Below are positions 34,491-43,398 of a stretch of 64,000 bases of DNA, piece by piece. Every line of letters begins with the position of its first letter. Positions within the stretch are counted from its first letter, which is position 1. Below the pieces are notes generated by a model. It did not search any database and was not told the DNA's origin. It was given only the letters and a program-made list of their open reading frames with translations. The stretch comes from Bacillus sp. KH172YL63 (GTDB lineage: Bacteria > Bacillota > Bacilli > Bacillales > Bacillaceae_B). Location: positions 2,034,001-2,098,000 of the forward strand of contig NZ_AP022842.1 of NCBI RefSeq assembly GCF_011398925.1, given 5' to 3'. The translations under genes and the position numbers were made by a program.

Positions 34491-35236
34491 AAAATCCACT
34501 CCACCCCCTCGACACTTGCTCCGGTGGTATCGCCCGTCATCCCGCCGAACCATTTAATGGTCTTGCTATATATGAAGAGAAAGAAAACTCCGGTCACGAA
34601 TGCGAATACCCAGAACAGGTAAAGGGAACCCCATATCCACATGACGATTCCCACCGCCAAGCCGAATGAACCTATCCAAACGATGTCCAGGGTTGAAAGG
34701 TTCTTGCTGAATTCATAGCCCATTCCTGACTTCTGTGCAGGAGGGATGAAAATGGTACCCGCCCCCATCACCACTCTTGAGAAAAAGGGAATCAATATGA
34801 GTGTGGCCATAAGGATGTTGGGTGGAGCAGTGAGAACCGATTCATAAATAAATAGAAACCGGGATGAAAGTAAGATCAAGATCGACATGACTCCGAATGC
34901 GCCAACCCGTGGGTCTTTCATGATCGTTAACCGCTTTTCCTTTTCTCTGTAAGAAAAATATCCGTCGCATGCATCCATAAAGCCGTCGAGATGAATGGCG
35001 CCTGTCAGGATGATGGGCACGACCCAGACGAAAAAAGCCGTTGCCAATGTGCTCAGCCCCGTATAGGTATCAAGGACCGCATAACCACCTGCAAGGAGTA
35101 GACCTAGAAACACACCTAATAGAGGGAAGATCCTGACCATCCATACCAATTCCCTTTTCCCGACGGTGAGTCTACTGTGAATCGGGATGATCGTGAAAAA
35201 CTGAAGGTTCAACAGGAAAGCTTTGAGAATACTCAT
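34448..35236 (-). CDS. cobS: adenosylcobinamide-GDP ribazoletransferase
   Basis: 262 residues, integral membrane. Motifs are FFTIIPI, the DGxxDxxDG-type active site HLDGFMDACDGYFSYR with MKDPRVGAFGV. It joins alpha-ribazole (or its phosphate) to adenosylcobinamide-GDP, the last step of cobamide assembly, at the membrane. The start overlaps the cobU stop (ATGA). Full length. Confidence 0.95.
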   Translation of the reverse strand: MSILKAFLLNLQFFTIIPIHSRLTVGKRELVWMVRIFPLLGVFLGLLLAGGYAVLDTYTGLSTLATAFFVWVVPIILTGAIHLDGFMDACDGYFSYREKEKRLTIMKDPRVGAFGVMSILILLSSRFLFIYESVLTAPPNILMATLILIPFFSRVVMGAGTIFIPPAQKSGMGYEFSKNLSTLDIVWIGSFGLAVGIVMWIWGSLYLFWVFAFVTGVFFLFIYSKTIKWFGGMTGDTTGASVEGVEWILWMTIWLLCSSGML

Positions 35237-35787
35237 AGTGAGAGAACTCCCTTCTTCACATCGGGGATCCCTGCCGACATGTCAATAGAAATGGTAGAGA
35301 GTCCTACAATGCTTCTATGTATGGATCCGAGTATCTTAAGGAACGATAGAACATCCTTGTGTTCCGGCGGGAAGTCGGAGAACAATTCATTGCTCACCAC
35401 AACCAATATCCTTACTTTATGCATGAGCATTTTAATAGATTGGCAGATGTCAACGTATGCTTCCTCCCCGTTTTTTCCGTCTGGGGCGAACATGATATTG
35501 GTCAACAAAGTGGTGACACAATCCAGCAGCACGATGGAGTCGGGCGGGATGGAGTCAACGACCTCATGAAGTGAGCCACTGCATTCAATCGTCTGCCAGG
35601 ATTCATCTGAGAGCTGACGATCGTGTTGATGTTTCTGTATCCTTCTCCTCATTTCAGGATCGGTATCGATGCCGCAGGCAAGATAGATAAGAGGTTGTCC
35701 GGGTTGTCTTTTTGACGCTGCAATCTTTTCAGCGAGTGAACTTTTGCCGCTCCTCACTCCTCCGGATATGAAGATGATATGTCCCAT
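35233..35787 (-). CDS. cobU: adenosylcobinamide kinase / guanylyltransferase homologue
   Basis: 184 residues. The N-terminal half is canonical CobU: FISGGVRSGKSSLAE Walker A, then MRRRIQKHQHDR with the guanylylated His and SWQTIEC. The C-terminal half after VVVSNE is divergent and lacks the GxGIVP...RDxxGxxNQ stretch. That missing part is present in the CobU-like protein at 33481-33909. It phosphorylates adenosylcobinamide and attaches GMP in the family; whether it works alone here is open. ATG behind GGGAGG. Confidence 0.9.
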   Translation of the reverse strand: MGHIIFISGGVRSGKSSLAEKIAASKRQPGQPLIYLACGIDTDPEMRRRIQKHQHDRQLSDESWQTIECSGSLHEVVDSIPPDSIVLLDCVTTLLTNIMFAPDGKNGEEAYVDICQSIKMLMHKVRILVVVSNELFSDFPPEHKDVLSFLKILGSIHRSIVGLSTISIDMSAGIPDVKKGVLSL

Positions 35788-35825
35788 ATACGCATCCTCC
35801 CTTCCTTGATCACCTAATCAGGGGG

Positions 35826-37283
35826 TCATTTATTCTCTCCGTAGCGTTGAATGGCTTTTTTCGTCACTTCATACACACCGCGGCCAATCAGTTTACCAAA
35901 CGGTGTGATCGGTCCTGCGAAAGGCTCGATCTCGCCTTTCTGATTGGAAGCAATCAGGATGCTGTCTGTCGGTGTCCCGGTGGCAAGTGTTCCTGTCCGT
36001 TTGTCCCTTACATCCATATCCTGAAGGGCCCTGACTTTCGCCTCGGTTGCTGTGACCAATGCTTCGATGTATGCTTCATCTGATAAATGACCATTGATGA
36101 ACACCCACGTGTTGATCGTTCCAGGCTTATAATCAATGTCATATTGATAACTCGTTGACACATCCATGGCATTTCCGACCCCTGCTGTCACGACGATAAA
36201 GACAGATCGCCCGTCGTGTTCAAATCTGTCTGAAATCATATTCGTCAAAGGCAGCGCCGTCATCATCCCGACGGATAAAGACGGATCTAATTGCTTTTCG
36301 ATGAGGTATTCTTTCATATCGTGCTGGTAATCTGAACAATTATAATCAACCGGAACGCTCCGGTTGATAAAATCCGTATACCACCCGATCCCGGACCCGA
36401 TAATACCTGATGACATGCATTTCAGCGGGGAAGGAGCAGAGAAATGGATACAATCCTCTTTCAGTGTGAGGAAACGGCCGTCCAGTAACATGTCTTCCCG
36501 TTCCTCCCCTTCTGGTACAAGAACCATTTGGGGCTTTGCAACAATGGGATGGGCCTGTTTTTGCACTTTTGTCTGGTACACCTCTTCAATATGCTCTTCC
36601 TTCAGTACTTCTTCGGGATGGTGAAGCATACGGGTTTCACCGTTATTCAACAGAAGTAACCTGTCACAGTAGAGACTCGCTAAATTCAAATCGTGGAAGA
36701 TGGATACGACCGTAAGATTTTCCTGTATCGTCTGGCTTTTGATCAAATCGAGAAGTGATTTTTGGAAAGTGAGATCAAGGTGATTCGTCGGTTCATCCAA
36801 GAGGAGAATCTTTGGCTCCTGGGCAAGTGCCTGAGCCAGGAATACCCGCTGTCGCTCCCCACCGGACAATTCATGGAGATAACGGGATTGAAACTTGCTG
36901 ATGCCAGTCTGTTCCATCACTTTGTCCACAATCTCTCCATCCCGGATAGACGCCCCTTTGAATAACCCCTTCTGATGGGCATATCTGCCGAGCATCACCG
37001 TCTCCCGAACTTGATAAGAAAATGTTTCTGCCGACAGCTGCGGCAGGACAGCGATATTCTTTGCCAATTCTTTTGAGGAATACTGCCCCAACGGCTTCCC
37101 CTTCAGTTGGATGGTCCCCTCCATTAATGGAAGGAGGCCGGTGATTGCTTTCATCAAGGTTGTTTTCCCGCTCCCATTGGGGCCGAGGATTCCGAAGAAT
37201 TCCCCTTGATGGATATGGAAGTTCATGTTCCGGATCATTTTCCGCCCGTTGTAGCCGGCTGAAACATGTTGAACATCGATCAT
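35826..37283 (-). CDS. fused BtuD-like ABC ATPase and CbiZ adenosylcobinamide amidohydrolase
   Basis: 485 residues in two parts. Residues about 1-240 are an ABC ATPase with GPNGSGKTTLMKA, LSGGERQRVFLAQAL and LLLDEPTNHLD. After a linker, about 270-480 are a CbiZ domain (MSSGIIGSGIGW, NCSDY, VFIVVTAGVGNAMD, TGTPTDSILIAS), which cuts the aminopropanol side chain from cobinamide and lets pseudo-cobamides be remodelled. The fusion links import to remodelling. ATG behind AAAGAGGG; the start overlaps the permease stop by 4 bp. Confidence 0.94.
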   Translation of the reverse strand: MIDVQHVSAGYNGRKMIRNMNFHIHQGEFFGILGPNGSGKTTLMKAITGLLPLMEGTIQLKGKPLGQYSSKELAKNIAVLPQLSAETFSYQVRETVMLGRYAHQKGLFKGASIRDGEIVDKVMEQTGISKFQSRYLHELSGGERQRVFLAQALAQEPKILLLDEPTNHLDLTFQKSLLDLIKSQTIQENLTVVSIFHDLNLASLYCDRLLLLNNGETRMLHHPEEVLKEEHIEEVYQTKVQKQAHPIVAKPQMVLVPEGEEREDMLLDGRFLTLKEDCIHFSAPSPLKCMSSGIIGSGIGWYTDFINRSVPVDYNCSDYQHDMKEYLIEKQLDPSLSVGMMTALPLTNMISDRFEHDGRSVFIVVTAGVGNAMDVSTSYQYDIDYKPGTINTWVFINGHLSDEAYIEALVTATEAKVRALQDMDVRDKRTGTLATGTPTDSILIASNQKGEIEPFAGPITPFGKLIGRGVYEVTKKAIQRYGENK

Positions 37284-38338
37284 GAAGACAACCCTCTTTT
37301 CTTAAGAAGTATATAGGCAAACATAGGTGCCCCGATCAACGCGGTGATCACTCCGATCGGAAGTTCTGTCGGAGAAATGATCGTTCTTGAAATGAGGTCG
37401 GCAAGTACGAGGAATCCCCCGCCTGTTATGATCGACAATGGAAGGAGATGCTTATGGTCATGTCCGATGATTCTTCTTAGAAAATGAGGAATCACAAGGC
37501 CGACAAAGCCGATCGTACCAGAGACAGCGACAGCTGAACCGGTGAGGATACTCCCTGCGATCAGGATCATCATTTTTCTTCTATGTACAGATATGCCGAT
37601 ATGACGGGCCTGTTCTTCCCCGAAACTCATTCCGTTCAGTTCTTTGCTGTTAAAGAATAATATCGTAATGCCGATGATGAAAAACGGCAGGATGATTGTA
37701 ATATAGTCCCATCCCCTCATAGAAACGCTTCCGAGGAGCCAGCCGATGATCTGTCGCAACTCCTCCCCTGTCAAGGCGATCATCAGTGAGATCAGCGATC
37801 CTAAAAAGGAACTGAATATGATACCTGTGAGGATGATTGTTTCTACTTTCATCGCCTTTTCCACTTTTTGAGCAAACCATAATACGAGGAATACGGTGAT
37901 CACAGAACAAAGGATACTGAAAAAGGGAAGCGTAAACGCCCCTATGACAGGAATGCTTAAATTGAAAAATAATGTAACGACTGCCCCTACTGAAGCACCT
38001 GATGAGACCCCAAGTGTATACGGGTCAGCAAGTGGATTACGGAGCAGCCCTTGAAAAGAAGCCCCGGCAATCGCCAGGGAGCTTCCGACTAACAGGGCTA
38101 GTAATACGCGCGGTAAACGAATGGTAAAAACGATGTTCTTGGTCATCGGGTCGATGGATTGGGGCAGATGAACCCCAATGATCTCAGACCCTATGATGGA
38201 AATAATATCTCCCGGTGGTATATGGATTGTCCCGATCGATATGCCTGCAAGCAGGGATAAAATAAGAAATATCCCTGCGCACATATATGTGAGCCATATT
38301 TTATTCTGCAAATATCTCCGGATAGATTGACTTGGCAA
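37280..38338 (-). CDS. btuC: cobalamin ABC transporter permease (BtuC-like)
   Basis: 352 residues of the FecCD/BtuC family with about ten helices and RLPRVLLALLVGSSLAIAG, GLLRNPLADPYTLGVSSGAS and the coupling region GFVGLVIPHFLRRIIGHDH. It forms the membrane channel for corrinoids with the BtuD part of the fusion and BtuF. The start is TTG inside the btuF 3' end (38 bp overlap); the ribosome site GAGG is close, so the exact start is less sure. Confidence 0.93.
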   Translation of the reverse strand: MPSQSIRRYLQNKIWLTYMCAGIFLILSLLAGISIGTIHIPPGDIISIIGSEIIGVHLPQSIDPMTKNIVFTIRLPRVLLALLVGSSLAIAGASFQGLLRNPLADPYTLGVSSGASVGAVVTLFFNLSIPVIGAFTLPFFSILCSVITVFLVLWFAQKVEKAMKVETIILTGIIFSSFLGSLISLMIALTGEELRQIIGWLLGSVSMRGWDYITIILPFFIIGITILFFNSKELNGMSFGEEQARHIGISVHRRKMMILIAGSILTGSAVAVSGTIGFVGLVIPHFLRRIIGHDHKHLLPLSIITGGGFLVLADLISRTIISPTELPIGVITALIGAPMFAYILLKKRGLSS

Positions 38339-39266
38339 TTTCCTCTACTCCTTCTACCAATCTTGGACCGGTACGGGTAACAAGATCTGAGTGGACATCA
38401 TGAACGTTCCCTTCCTTGACAGCTTTTACATCTTTCCAGCCATCTCTTGACAGGACTTGTTCCTTGGGATCCTCACTGTAGTAGCCATATGTTGTGATGA
38501 TGACATCAGGATTGGATGAAATGACAGCTTCCTGGTTCACCTGCACCCAGCCTTCTTCGCCACCCATCACATTTTCTGCCCCTAACATGGTCAGCATTTG
38601 ATCAATGAAGGTATGTTTACCTGTTGAATAAATATCAGGAGATGGAGATACTTCCACATACACCTGTTTTTTCTCTTTGACATCCTGCACTTTTTCTTCA
38701 ATGGATTGAAGGTCGGCTTTCATGCCAGAGATGACGTTTTCTGCCTCTTCATTCTTTCCTACAAGCATGCCGATATTCTCGATCGTACTGTATACTTCAT
38801 CAAAGCTTTTCGCATCTTGAACGATGAAGACATTGATTCCTGCATCTTTCAGCTGTGTCAATCCAGCCTCTGCCGATGTTGCCGTGCTTTCATGTGCAAG
38901 GACGAGGTCTGGCTTCAGGGAGACAATTTTCTCTACGTTGAACTCCATTCCTCCGATTTTTTCTTTTTCCGCTGCTTCTTCCGGATAATTGTCAAAATCG
39001 GATACGCCGACAACCTCATCATTCAGTCCCAATTCAAATAAGATTTCTGTATTACTCGGAATTAAAGAAACGATATGTTTAGGTTGTTCTTCCAAAGTCA
39101 CTTTATGCTCCAGTGCATCATTTACAGACAGTGGATATGCTGCACCATTTTCCTCGGTGACAGCTTCCTGCTTTCCTTGCTTACTTTCCTGATCCCCGGT
39201 TCCGCATGCAGACAGGACCCCGATGGATAATAATAATGCCAGTGTGATTTTCCAAAAGTGTGTCAT
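38301..39266 (-). CDS. btuF: corrinoid-binding lipoprotein (BtuF-like)
   Basis: 321 residues. A lipoprotein signal peptide with lipobox LSAC (Cys near 21) is followed by a helical-backbone binding-protein fold with PKHIVSLIPSNTEILFELGL and VVGVSDFDNYPEEA, the class III arrangement of BtuF and siderophore binders. Placement directly behind a cobalamin riboswitch supports corrinoid as the ligand. First gene of the ten-gene operon. ATG behind AGGGGG. Confidence 0.94.
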   Translation of the reverse strand: MTHFWKITLALLLSIGVLSACGTGDQESKQGKQEAVTEENGAAYPLSVNDALEHKVTLEEQPKHIVSLIPSNTEILFELGLNDEVVGVSDFDNYPEEAAEKEKIGGMEFNVEKIVSLKPDLVLAHESTATSAEAGLTQLKDAGINVFIVQDAKSFDEVYSTIENIGMLVGKNEEAENVISGMKADLQSIEEKVQDVKEKKQVYVEVSPSPDIYSTGKHTFIDQMLTMLGAENVMGGEEGWVQVNQEAVISSNPDVIITTYGYYSEDPKEQVLSRDGWKDVKAVKEGNVHDVHSDLVTRTGPRLVEGVEEIAKSIYPEIFAE

Positions 39267-39296
39267 GTTCTTTCCCCCTGTGGTTGTGTGTAGTCA

Positions 39297-39580
39297 GACA
39301 AAAAAACACCTCTGGATGAGAGGTGTTGTGTAAAATGCATGAATGGTTACATAAATAACCGGCACATTACACCTTTCTATCCGCGTAGAATCTGGTGCGA
39401 AAGACATCAGGCAGGTCTCCTGGCTCATGGTCATTGTTCGCTGCGCCTTCCCATACAGATTTGTACAGTGGCCATCATTGTGCAGCTTACTACCATTTAC
39501 AGTGGCGGGACCGCGTTGGAATTTCACCAACTTCCCTATTAAGAAGCTAAAAAGTAAGTGTACTTTCGCTTCACCTAATC
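39297..39580 (-). promoter_or_regulatory. cobalamin riboswitch with terminator expression platform
   Basis: On the minus strand the leader holds GGTGAAATTCC, CGGTCCCGCCACTGTAA and, at the 3' end, the B12 box region AGCCAGGAGACCTGCC (about 39395-39580 as aptamer). A terminator stem AACACCTCT / AGAGGTGTT with a T7 run follows at about 39297-39328, before btuF. Adenosylcobalamin should promote termination and shut off the whole salvage operon. Confidence 0.95.
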
Positions 39581-39612
39581 TCATATCGTATACAATTGTT
39601 CCGTTCATCAGA

Positions 39613-39641
39613 ATTATACACAAATTCCCGGGGTTAGTGAA
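39613..39641 (-). promoter_or_regulatory. sigma-A promoter of the cobamide operon
   Basis: On the minus strand TTCACT (39636-39641), 17 bp spacer, TATAAT (39613-39618), ending about 30 bases before the riboswitch aptamer. Confidence 0.7.
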
Positions 39642-39851
39642 TCCTATTTTCAAAATTTGTTGAAAGTTGTAGCAGCGCTTACATTTTTTGTCGTCCTAAA
39701 TGCACGATCCTGTGTGAAGAACTGCCATCGGGTCATCCATCTGACCGTCGGAGTGAAAAATGTTGTCGCCACATTTTATTCGTGATAAAATCTGTTTCAA
39801 GCTTACACTTTAATGCTTTAAAGAAGCATATTTGATATTGGAGGATTCAGC

Positions 39852-40376
39852 ATGAACGTAAAGAAGGAATTGGCTACCTTTGCCGGTGGCTGTTTTTGGT
39901 GCATGGTCAAACCATTTGATGAATTACCGGGCATCATCGACGTTGTTTCCGGGTATACCGGCGGGCATCTCGAGAACCCGACCTATAAAGAGATTAAACA
40001 AGGGGATACCGGCCATTACGAAGCCGTCCAAATCACATTTGACCCGTCCCTTTTCCCTTATGAGAGGCTGTTAGAGCTGTACTGGCCGCAGATTGACCCA
40101 ACCGATCCAGATGGTCAGTTCCATGATCGGGGAGATCAGTACCGGACAGCGGTCTTTTATCATAATGAGGAACAGAAACAATTGGCTGAAAAAACGAAAA
40201 ATGAGCTTGCAGAAAGCGGAAAATTCAAGAAACCGATCGTAACAGGTATCCTTCCCGCCTCTCAATTTTATCCGGCGGAAGAGTATCATCAAAAATTTTA
40301 TAAAAAAAATCCTGATGAATATAAAGAAGACCGTGCCAAATCCGGGCGTGATGAATTCATTCAGAACCACTGGTAA
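39852..40376 (+). CDS. msrA: peptide methionine-S-sulfoxide reductase
   Basis: 174 residues with the catalytic motif GGCFWCM near residue 12 and TGGHLENPTYKEI; the HYEAVQI segment and YYRPQIDPTDPDGQFHDRGDQYR-like region follow (here YWPQIDPTDPDGQFHDRGD). It repairs oxidised methionine using thioredoxin. The C-terminus has no further Cys pair. Single-gene unit; ATG behind TTGGAGG. Confidence 0.96.
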   Translation: MNVKKELATFAGGCFWCMVKPFDELPGIIDVVSGYTGGHLENPTYKEIKQGDTGHYEAVQITFDPSLFPYERLLELYWPQIDPTDPDGQFHDRGDQYRTAVFYHNEEQKQLAEKTKNELAESGKFKKPIVTGILPASQFYPAEEYHQKFYKKNPDEYKEDRAKSGRDEFIQNHW

Positions 40377-40393
40377 AACAGCATTGAATGAAA

Positions 40394-40439
40394 CACCCTC
40401 TTTCCCTCCAAACTAATGGAAAGGAAAGGGGGTTTTTTT
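40394..40439 (+). terminator. intrinsic terminator after msrA
   Basis: Imperfect stem ACCCTCTTTCCCTCC / GGAAAGGAAAGGGGG and a T7 run. Its right arm also supplies the ribosome site of the small protein gene that follows. Confidence 0.75.
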
Positions 40440-40598
40440 ATGAAGAAAAGAAACAGGAAAGATGCTGATACCGAACAAGTCATAGGGTTTGATGGTCCGG
40501 GCAGGGTCGTGAATTTCTTTGATCCGTACCCGGAGGAAGATGATGCCGAGGCGAATAACTCGGATATGGTTGACCTTCCTGCAGAAAAAGAGAGGTGA
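40440..40598 (+). CDS. small acidic protein of unknown function
   Basis: 52 residues: a basic start (MKKRNRKDADTEQ), a central GFDGPGRVVNFFDPYP stretch, then a strongly acidic, disordered tail. I do not recognise the family. AAAGGGGG lies 7 bases before ATG 40440, but it is also the right arm of the msrA terminator, so expression would need read-through or an own promoter inside msrA. A terminator follows directly, which supports a real gene. Confidence 0.55.
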   Translation: MKKRNRKDADTEQVIGFDGPGRVVNFFDPYPEEDDAEANNSDMVDLPAEKER

Positions 40599-40628
40599 AG
40601 GAGCGCATGGCTTCTTCACCTCTTTTTT
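40592..40628. terminator. bidirectional intrinsic terminator
   Basis: Stem GAGGTGAAG / CTTCACCTC with a 13-base loop and a T6 run on the plus strand. It lies between the small acidic protein gene (+) and crtP (-). Confidence 0.85.
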
Positions 40629-42132
40629 ATCCTATATAGCGGTTCAGCTTGAGCTGTTCCTCGAGGATCAGTTCTGCCGTCAGTTGACCGGAAAGGGAAA
40701 CCATCGGTACACCCCCGCCTGGGTGGGTTGACCCTCCGACGAAATACATATTAGAGAGAACTCTGCTTTTGTTTGGTATTTTGAAGCCCCCGTTTAGCTT
40801 ACGGTCCGTTACCGTACCATAAATCGACCCGCCGTTTGATCCATATAAGTTTTGGATGTCGTTTGGCGTGAAGGTCATTTCGTATTCTATGTGATTTCGT
40901 AAATTCGTCACGCCCATGCGTTCAAGCTTTTCCAGAATGGTATGACGGTATTCTTCCTGATAGACCGTCCAGTCTTCCCCGTCCTTCAATGGCGGGACAT
41001 GGGTCAGCACGAACAGGTTCTCTTTCCCTTCCGGTGCCTGTGTTGGGTCGGACTTGGATGAAATACCGATATAGACTGTCGGATCATCGGCTAACACCTG
41101 CTCGTCAAACATTTGCCTGAATTCTTTCTTCGAATCATTGCTGAAGAAGAAATTATGGTGTGCAAGATGATCATATTTCCGGTCTACACCGAGCAAAAGG
41201 ACGAGACCGGATACAGTCGGAGCGTATTTGTTCAGGTCCTGTACTTCCTTCTCTGACTCATGATAATCTGCAAGCAGGGATTTATAGCAAGGGATCGCTT
41301 CCAGATTCGACACGACGATATCGGCCTTCAGTTCTTCCCCAATCTTGGTTTTGATGCCGGTTGCCCTGGAACCTGATGTAAGGATATCTTCTACTTCGCA
41401 CTGCAGCCTGACCTCGACACCTAGTTCCTCAAGCACTTTAGCCATCGCTTCTGCAATCTTGTACATCCCTCCTTTGACATAATGAACACCGAGTCCCAAT
41501 TGAACGTGAGCAAGCTGGGACATGACTGCTGGTGCGTGATAGGGTGAGGATCCGACATACATGATCAGGAAATTGAAAAGCTGCCTGACGTGCTTATCTT
41601 TAAAAAACTTGCGGTTTGCAGCATCGAGAGATTTCATCGGATCCATCTGAAGCAACTCTTTCACAGGATGCATGGCACGGAGATCTTGTAAGCCGTTGAG
41701 GCTCTTTTTATAAAAACTTTTCATTGTCAATTCATACATTTTCGAACAATAGCTTAAATAGTTGAAGAAATGGTCTGCATCTTCGCCTGATGTTTTCTTT
41801 AATTCCTCCAGCATGGTGGGTAAATCACTTGATACATCCATCCTCTTTCCATCTTCAAAGAACGTCCTCCAGCCCGGTTCCACCCTGATGATATCCAGGT
41901 AGTCATACAGATCCCTATTTGCATGGGCAAATACCTTTTCAAGTACCCAAGGCATGGTGAGGATCGAAGGACCTGTATCAAAGGAGAATCCTTTTCCTTC
42001 CCGCTTATTGAGCTTTCCGCCAAGTCTTTCGCCTTTTTCCACAATGGTCACATCATAGCCTTCAGAAGCGAGGCGAATGGCTGTAGACATCCCGCCTAAA
42101 CCGCCTCCAACGATGATACACTTCTTTTTCAT
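40627..42132 (-). CDS. crtP: 4,4'-diaponeurosporene oxygenase (CrtP-type carotenoid oxidase)
   Basis: 501 residues of the CrtI/CrtN flavoprotein family with FAD motif IIVGGGLGGMSTAIRLA. Segments FDTGPSILTMPWV, YVGSSPYHAPAV, LAHHNFFFSND and NMYFVGGSTHPGGGVPMVSL match S. aureus CrtP better than CrtN, which begins with a GAGVTGLAAA-type motif. CrtP oxidises the terminal methyl of diaponeurosporene toward the acid. The start 42132 has AAGGAGG eight bases upstream. Divergent from crtQ-crtO. Confidence 0.9.
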   Translation of the reverse strand: MKKKCIIVGGGLGGMSTAIRLASEGYDVTIVEKGERLGGKLNKREGKGFSFDTGPSILTMPWVLEKVFAHANRDLYDYLDIIRVEPGWRTFFEDGKRMDVSSDLPTMLEELKKTSGEDADHFFNYLSYCSKMYELTMKSFYKKSLNGLQDLRAMHPVKELLQMDPMKSLDAANRKFFKDKHVRQLFNFLIMYVGSSPYHAPAVMSQLAHVQLGLGVHYVKGGMYKIAEAMAKVLEELGVEVRLQCEVEDILTSGSRATGIKTKIGEELKADIVVSNLEAIPCYKSLLADYHESEKEVQDLNKYAPTVSGLVLLLGVDRKYDHLAHHNFFFSNDSKKEFRQMFDEQVLADDPTVYIGISSKSDPTQAPEGKENLFVLTHVPPLKDGEDWTVYQEEYRHTILEKLERMGVTNLRNHIEYEMTFTPNDIQNLYGSNGGSIYGTVTDRKLNGGFKIPNKSRVLSNMYFVGGSTHPGGGVPMVSLSGQLTAELILEEQLKLNRYIG

Positions 42133-42282
42133 GATCAATTCCTCCTTGGGAGCAAGATTCCCCAGTACTTTTCAGCTCTCCAGTGTGCCCAACTTTGTCT
42201 TTTTCATACGTATGTTTGCACAGATGTATGCAGAGCGTGCAGGATGGATACAATGGCGATAAAAAAACAGAAGGTGACAAGT

Positions 42283-43398
42283 ATGTATATCGGATTTGCC
42301 GTTATCGCTCTTACGTGGCTTCTCTTTAGCAGAATTCCACTTGTAAAAAGATCCATCCATGTCAGGAATGGTTATCTTGTCAAAAAATGCTCCATCATCA
42401 TTCCTGCCAGAAATGAAGAAAACACCATCGGCCGTTTGCTCTCAAGTATTCAATCCCAATTTATACAACCGAGTGAAGTGATCGTCGTCAATGACGGTTC
42501 AAGTGATCGAACAAAACAAATCGCCGAAACATACGGCGTGACCGTATTGGATAATCCCCCGCTCCCCCACGGCTGGAACGGGAAATCGTGGGCTTGCTGG
42601 AATGGAGCCAGGCAAGCCAATGGTGAATGGCTGATGTTTGTCGACAGTGACACGTGGTTTGAGCGAGCAGGGCTTCTCCGAATCGCCGAAACGTATAAAA
42701 GAAATCAATGTCAAGGCGTCTTAAGCATTCATCCCTATCATAAAATGCAAACCGGGTCTGAAAGTCTTTCCATGATCTTTCACCTCGTTGTATTTGCATC
42801 TACGAATATCACCCACCTCTTCGGACGATGGATGAAGCCTTCAGGCGGTTTCGGGCAGTGTTTCCTTTGTTCCCGAGCAGTGTACGAGAAGATTGGTGGA
42901 CACGAAGCCGTTAAAGGAGAAATGGTCGAGCATTTCTCATTGAGTCAGCATGCGAAAACACTTGGTGAAATGACTGATGCAGTCAGCGGAAAAGATGCCA
43001 TTTCCATGAGAATGTATTCACATGGTTTAGGGGAGCTTTTTCGGGGCTGGTCAAAAAGTTTCGCATCCGGTGCGAAATCGACGAATATATTTCTCTTATT
43101 CGTCGTGTCTATATGGATCTCATTCCTCACATCCTTTCTTTTTCAATCTATTGGAATGATCTCCACAAATCCGTCCCTGTATATGATGCAATACGCTCTG
43201 ATTGTCCTTACTCTTTATTTCCAGTTGAGGAAGATAGGTGATTTCACGATTTTTGATTCACTCATATTCCCTGTTCACCTTCTGTTTTTTATTGTCACCT
43301 TTTCCTATTCATTTCTGAATACCTTCATATTGAAATCGACCCAGTGGAAGGATCGGTATGTGTTCCTCGACCGGGGAAAGGATGAAAGAATGAAATGA
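42283..43398 (+). CDS. crtQ: glycosyltransferase for C30 carotenoid acid (CrtQ-like)
   Basis: 371 residues. One N-terminal membrane helix precedes a GT-A family 2 domain (IIPARNEENTIGRLL, VVNDGSSDRT, the DXD-like FVDSDTW) and three to four C-terminal helices. CrtQ attaches glucose to diaponeurosporenoate in the staphyloxanthin pathway. The start is set at ATG 42283 because AAGGTGA lies five bases upstream; ATG 42244 is the longer alternative. Overlaps crtO by 4 bp. Confidence 0.88.
   Translation: MYIGFAVIALTWLLFSRIPLVKRSIHVRNGYLVKKCSIIIPARNEENTIGRLLSSIQSQFIQPSEVIVVNDGSSDRTKQIAETYGVTVLDNPPLPHGWNGKSWACWNGARQANGEWLMFVDSDTWFERAGLLRIAETYKRNQCQGVLSIHPYHKMQTGSESLSMIFHLVVFASTNITHLFGRWMKPSGGFGQCFLCSRAVYEKIGGHEAVKGEMVEHFSLSQHAKTLGEMTDAVSGKDAISMRMYSHGLGELFRGWSKSFASGAKSTNIFLLFVVSIWISFLTSFLFQSIGMISTNPSLYMMQYALIVLTLYFQLRKIGDFTIFDSLIFPVHLLFFIVTFSYSFLNTFILKSTQWKDRYVFLDRGKDERMK

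Noticed and set aside
39294..39653. Open frames on both strands in the btuF leader
   Set aside because: They run through the cobalamin riboswitch aptamer and terminator and have no ribosome site.
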